The notes under the pieces were generated by a model. That model made no database searches. It was not told the origin of the DNA and saw nothing but the letters and a program-made list of their open reading frames with translations. From the NCBI GenBank assembly GCA_943330455.2, contig CALQHT020000029.1, forward strand, positions 1-34,699: 34,699 nt of DNA. The letters are read 5' to 3'. The position numbers were made by a program, and so were the translations under genes. This DNA comes from Nitrosovibrio sp. Nv4. GTDB lineage: Bacteria > Pseudomonadota > Alphaproteobacteria > Acetobacterales > Acetobacteraceae. Of the stretch, positions 31,448 to 34,699 are shown in pieces; the first letter of the stretch is position 1, and every line of letters starts with the position of its first letter.

Positions 31448-32845
31448 CTATACCGAGATTTGGTCGAGGTCCTTTCCGGCATGTTCCGGGCTGCAGGTCC
31501 AGATCACGATCACCTGGATGACCATGATGATTGGGATCAGCAGGAACGCGGCCTGAAACGAGCCGGTGACTTCTCGCAAGTAGACGGACACGAAGGGCCA
31601 CAGGACGTAGCCGCAAAACATCCCGATGGTCCAACTGAACCCGTTGCCGACGCCGCGGATTCGCGTTGGGTACATCTCGGCCGTGTAGGTCGTGATCGGC
31701 CCCCATGCGCCGAGCAGGCCCCAGCCCCAGACGAGGCCCAGGATCAGGAGGGTGGTTTTGTCGGTGGCGAAGATCCACCAGGTCATGAACACGGTGGCCT
31801 GCAACAGAAAGAACGCGAATCCAAGCCGTCTTCCCAGCTTGTCGATGAACCAACCCGCGGTGCAGATTCCCGTGACGCCGACCAGGCCCCACCAGATGTA
31901 GAAGTTGCCATACTCGGCCGCCGAGAACCCGTGGGTTTCCTTCAGGAAGATCGGCATCCACAGTCCGATCGTGCTGAAGGCGATGACCGACGTCGCCGCC
32001 AGGAACGTCGCCAGCATGGTATTCTTGATCAGGTCGGGCATGAACAACTGCTTGATTCCGACCTTGTCGGCCTTGTTGAACCAGGCATTGTCCTCGGGGC
32101 TGAGTGCCTGTCCTTGGGCCACGCGAGCCCGCAGGCGGTTCTTCCGATCCATTGTGCGGACCCAGTAGGGTGATTCCGGGCACATCATTCTGACGTAGAT
32201 CGCGATCAATGCGATGATGGCCGGGGGAATGAACGCCATTCGCCAGCCCCAGCGTTCCACAATGAACATCGCGATGCCGCCGGCCAGCGCCGCGCCGATG
32301 CCCCAGGTGGAGCGGTCGGCGCTGATCACCCGACCTCGCAGCCGCGCCGGCCAGGTTTCCGCGACAAGCATCGACCCGATCGCCCATTCGCCGTTCAAGG
32401 AGAACCGGACCAGGGCATAGGCCGCGACGAAGAACCAGAAGTTCGACGACAGTGCCACCAATGGCATCGACAAGGAAAACAGCGCGATATTGATCGCCAG
32501 AAGGTTACGACGACCATACTTGTCCGCCAGCCACGGCCAGAAATACAGGCCGACGATACCCAGCAACATCGCGATTTGTACACCGGAGCGATAGGTCGTT
32601 AGCTCCACCGCGAATTCCTTGATGACGAAGGGGGCGACGATGGCGAAAATCACCCCGTCCATCCCATCGAAACCCCAGCCCAAACCGTTCGCTGCCGCGA
32701 TGTGCCAATGCGTCGGTGTGATCCGTGATGTGTCCGCCGCGGCGCGAAATGCCGCTGATTGCATGTGTTTCTGTTCGAGCGGTCCCATAACGCCAGGGTT
32801 GTCTTGGACGGTCGAGCCGTCCGACAGTGTTTGTGTCGCCGACAT
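31448..32845 (-). CDS. MFS transporter, aromatic-acid/metabolite:H+ symporter-like
   Basis: The 465-residue protein has a cytoplasmic N-terminal tail of about 60 residues, then about twelve spans. The loop motifs WLADKYGRRNLL and WFIDKLGRRLGF and a PESPYW motif place it in the sugar/metabolite:H+ symporter branch, which includes aromatic-acid (AAHS) importers; the substrate is unknown. A GGAAGGAAA ribosome site precedes the start at 32845. Nearby genes (dioxygenase, acyl-CoA dehydrogenase) suggest uptake of an organic acid. Confidence 0.88.
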   Translation of the reverse strand: MSATQTLSDGSTVQDNPGVMGPLEQKHMQSAAFRAAADTSRITPTHWHIAAANGLGWGFDGMDGVIFAIVAPFVIKEFAVELTTYRSGVQIAMLLGIVGLYFWPWLADKYGRRNLLAINIALFSLSMPLVALSSNFWFFVAAYALVRFSLNGEWAIGSMLVAETWPARLRGRVISADRSTWGIGAALAGGIAMFIVERWGWRMAFIPPAIIALIAIYVRMMCPESPYWVRTMDRKNRLRARVAQGQALSPEDNAWFNKADKVGIKQLFMPDLIKNTMLATFLAATSVIAFSTIGLWMPIFLKETHGFSAAEYGNFYIWWGLVGVTGICTAGWFIDKLGRRLGFAFFLLQATVFMTWWIFATDKTTLLILGLVWGWGLLGAWGPITTYTAEMYPTRIRGVGNGFSWTIGMFCGYVLWPFVSVYLREVTGSFQAAFLLIPIIMVIQVIVIWTCSPEHAGKDLDQISV

Positions 32846-33070
32846 AGCGTTTCCTTCCCAGTCTTGGTGTTTTTTTTGTTCAACAACCAATTGGAGACTA
32901 GGCACGCTCCGGCGCCGCATGCAAACGCGGCTATTGTCAGTCAGTTGCGCGGCATCGGACTATGTTGCGGCCATCGCGACTTCGGTTGGTTGATGGTAGC
33001 GGAACCAAAGACCGATATTTGCGGGCCTCGATCCCGTGGTCAGGGTGCTTGTCTCTTCACAGCACCGTTC

Positions 33071-33111
33071 TTGTGCAAATCCGCCTTCGCGCGAAGGGTA
33101 TTTTCGCACAA
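33071..33111. promoter_or_regulatory. Nested inverted repeat, candidate operator
   Basis: TTGTGC (33071-33076) and GCACAA (33106-33111) surround the perfect 14-base palindrome CCTTCGCGCGAAGG (33084-33097). The outer halves extend further (TTGTGCAAAT against ATTTTCGCACAA). It lies upstream of the MFS gene, so a dimeric regulator may bind; none is encoded nearby. Confidence 0.45.
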
Positions 33112-33175
33112 ATGTTGGGCAAATGATTAGGGGGCGATCATTTTCAGTGAATGATAATCGGCTGTGAATTGCACG

Positions 33176-33212
33176 ATAAAAAGCGGAAACGAGATCATTT
33201 CCCGTTTCCGCT
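33176..33212 (-). terminator. Rho-independent terminator of acyl-CoA dehydrogenase gene
   Basis: On the minus strand AGCGGAAACG and CGTTTCCGCT form a 10-bp stem with an 11-base loop followed by TTTTT. It begins 16 bases after the stop codon at 33228 and is the clearest intrinsic terminator in the window. Confidence 0.9.
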
Positions 33213-33227
33213 CAAGCCAAATCGGCT

Positions 33228-34394
33228 TCAGTAAGACTTCGGCAGATCCAGGACTCGTTCCGCCAAATAAGACAGCACCAGCTCCCGGCTGACCGGCGCG
33301 ATGCGGGGCAGCATGCTTTCGCGGAACAGCCGCTCGACATGGAATTCCTGAGCGTAGCCCATGCCGCCGTGGGTCAGCACCGCCTGCTCCGCCGCGCGAT
33401 AGCCTGCCTCGGCTGCCAGGTACTTGGCGGCGTTCGCCTCCGCCCCGCACTCCATCCCCTGGTCGTATTTCCAGGCGGCCTTGAACACCAGCAGGTCGGC
33501 CGCTTCCAGTTCCGCCCAATTCCGCGCCAGAGGATGCTGGATTCCCTGGTTCTGTCCGATCGGCCGACCGAACACCACCCGTTCCCGCGCATACTTTGCT
33601 GCCCGCGACAGCGCCGCTCGGCCGATCCCGATCGCCTCGGCCGCGACCAGCACGCGTTCGGGGTTCAGCCCGTGGATGATGGCGCGGAACCCTTCGCCTT
33701 CCTCCCCGATGCGGTCTTCCACCGGCACCCGCATGTCCTCAAAGAACACCATGTTCGAATCCACCGCGTGCCGGCCCATCTTGTGGATCAGCCGCACATC
33801 CGCATGGGCGCGGTCGAGGTCGGTGTAGAACAGGGTCAGCCCATGCGACTTGCGCTTGACCTTGTCCAACGGCGTGGTCCGCGCCAGCAGCAGAATCTTG
33901 TTCGCGACCTGCGCCGTCGAGGTCCAGATCTTGGAGCCATTGATCAGGTAGTGGTCGCCATGCCGGTCCGCGCGGGTCGTCATTGCCATCGTGTTGAGGC
34001 CGGCATTTGGCTCCGTGACGCCGAAGCAGGCCTTGTCCTTGCCGGCGATCAGCGGCGGCAGCATGCGCTGCTTTTGCGCCTCCGTGCCATGCACCACCAC
34101 CGGGTTGAGGCCGAAGATGTTGATGTGGACGGCGCTCGCCCCGCTCATGGCCGCGCCGGATTCGGCGATGGCCTGCATCATCAGCGCCGCCTCGATGATC
34201 CCCAGGCCTGCGCCGCCATAGGCTTCCGGCATGGCAATGCCGAGCCAGTTGCCCTCGGCGAGGGCGTCGAAGAAGGCGTGTGGGAAGGTGGCGGTGGTTT
34301 CGCGCTCCAGCCAGTAGGTGTCGTCGAAGCGCTGGCACAGCCGCTGAATTTCATCGCGGATTTGGACTTGATTGCCGGTGAGATTGAAATCCAT
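33228..34394 (-). CDS. Acyl-CoA dehydrogenase family protein
   Basis: The 388-residue FAD enzyme has the usual three domains. Key segments are EAYGGAGLGIIEAALMMQAIAE, FGVTEPNAGLNTMAMTTRA (FAD/substrate loop), INGSKIWTSTAQVANKIL and THGGMGYAQEFHVERLFRE, whose glutamate is in the catalytic-base position of medium-chain enzymes. The C-terminus (RIAPVSRELVLSYLAERVLDLPKSY) replaces the common IYEGT motif, as in one subgroup. It should oxidise an acyl-CoA alpha-beta bond and pass electrons to ETF. Start 34394 is supported by GGAAAGCG upstream. Confidence 0.93.
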   Translation of the reverse strand: MDFNLTGNQVQIRDEIQRLCQRFDDTYWLERETTATFPHAFFDALAEGNWLGIAMPEAYGGAGLGIIEAALMMQAIAESGAAMSGASAVHINIFGLNPVVVHGTEAQKQRMLPPLIAGKDKACFGVTEPNAGLNTMAMTTRADRHGDHYLINGSKIWTSTAQVANKILLLARTTPLDKVKRKSHGLTLFYTDLDRAHADVRLIHKMGRHAVDSNMVFFEDMRVPVEDRIGEEGEGFRAIIHGLNPERVLVAAEAIGIGRAALSRAAKYARERVVFGRPIGQNQGIQHPLARNWAELEAADLLVFKAAWKYDQGMECGAEANAAKYLAAEAGYRAAEQAVLTHGGMGYAQEFHVERLFRESMLPRIAPVSRELVLSYLAERVLDLPKSY

Positions 34395-34548
34395 GGATGG
34401 GACGCTTTCCAGGCCAACAGGGTTAGGACGTGTTGGACCCATCCTATACGGGTATCGGCCGCACGGGAAATCGGGCTGGGTGATGGGGGGGGGCGGGAAG
34501 CGCCTCATACCAACTGACCCTAACCATCGACCGCTTCACCGCCACCTC

Positions 34549-34570
34549 ATCGTCATTGCCGGGTCAAGCC
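34549..34570. repeat. Truncated alphaproteobacterial palindrome, copy 3
   Basis: CATCGTCATTGCCGGGTCAAGCCC matches the outer left arm of copies 1 and 2 fused to a piece of the right arm, then breaks off. The preceding 34505-34548 also resembles the flank of copy 2 (ACCAAC...AACCAT-GACCG). The break probably marks an insertion at 34571. Confidence 0.65.
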
Positions 34571-34699
34571 CACGGCTGTCCGGTTTAAATAACTTGTACT
34601 TTCCATATTTATGGATTCGACTCGAACCCATCGCAACACCGCGAATCGGGACAGGGTCGAATCACATGGAACCGCACAGGAATACAGTCATACACAGCC
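34571..34699 (+). mobile_element. Left end of an insertion sequence, probably IS4-like
   Basis: The palindrome ends abruptly at 34570 and base composition becomes markedly more AT-rich (GGTTTAAATAACTTGTACTT...). A short open frame begins at 34666. The far end is outside the window. Confidence 0.45.
34666..34699 (+). CDS. Start of a probable IS4-family transposase (partial)
   Basis: Only eleven codons are visible (MEPHRNTVIHS). They resemble the beginning of DUF4372-containing IS4 transposases (RHNTVFHQLL-type). A weak ACAGGG precedes the ATG. Too short to be certain. Confidence 0.35.
   Translation, partial: MEPHRNTVIHS

Larger units (their letters stand above)
32846..33227. other. Intergenic stretch upstream of MFS gene
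   Basis: No gene is supported here. It holds a T8 run (about 32871-32878), a nested inverted repeat at 33071-33111 and the strong terminator at 33176-33212. Confidence 0.7.

Overview
The window is GC-rich and has the gene content and order of an alphaproteobacterial chromosome, most like Rhodospirillales/Acetobacteraceae. The taxonomic placement is inference; the supports are a bolA / J-domain protein / cobS / cobT neighbourhood, an hslV-hslU pair, GC-rich palindromic repeats of a type common in these bacteria, and many alphaproteobacterial-style single-gene transporters and toxin-antitoxin (TA) modules. No rRNA, tRNA or CRISPR array was recognised.

Layout. 1-147 is the tail of an IS66-like transposase with its probable right inverted repeat. 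372-1406(-) is a family-2 glycosyltransferase with a proline-rich tail. 1589-5214(-) is the J-protein - cobS - cobT block (aerobic cobaltochelatase for cobalamin), divergent from bolA and a YhiN-type flavoprotein (5294-6842+). 6948-7660 is a nucleotidyltransferase/HEPN TA pair, followed by an acetolactate-synthase-like ThDP enzyme and a sirtuin. 10390-12267 is an MFS exporter with a translationally coupled 45-aa membrane peptide, divergent from a MarR regulator. 12268-15133 is a decayed accessory island: about 1 kb without a credible gene, a 32-bp-period repeat block, two complete vapBC pairs and two eroded vapBC fragments. 15304-18314(-) carries glutathione synthetase and a HxlR-MATE pair. 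18678-20572 is hslVU, then an AbrB/Doc TA pair. 21480-24091 is an amidohydrolase-sufE-MFS operon; then come a VOC protein, argJ, a periplasmic parvulin and a higBA module on the minus strand. 28462-31175 holds an exported hypothetical protein, a TfdA/TauD-like dioxygenase and an MBL-fold protein; 31448-34394(-) holds an aromatic-acid-type MFS and an acyl-CoA dehydrogenase. The right edge (about 34571-34699) looks like the start of another insertion sequence, probably IS4-like.

Themes. Housekeeping functions (cobalt insertion, HslUV proteolysis, arginine and glutathione synthesis, Fe-S assembly) alternate with five TA modules and small transporter/regulator pairs. Structured DNA is prominent: two 225-bp palindromic elements, shorter alphaproteobacterial palindromes, and several isolated hairpins.

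The most unusual observation is in the two 225-bp elements (18403-18627 and 24575-24799). Their arms lie in the same orientation, but the 26-bp core between the arms is inverted in one copy relative to the other, and at least one stem pair shows a compensatory change. This suggests that the tip of a palindromic element can flip. No clearly novel multigene defence or biosynthetic system was found.
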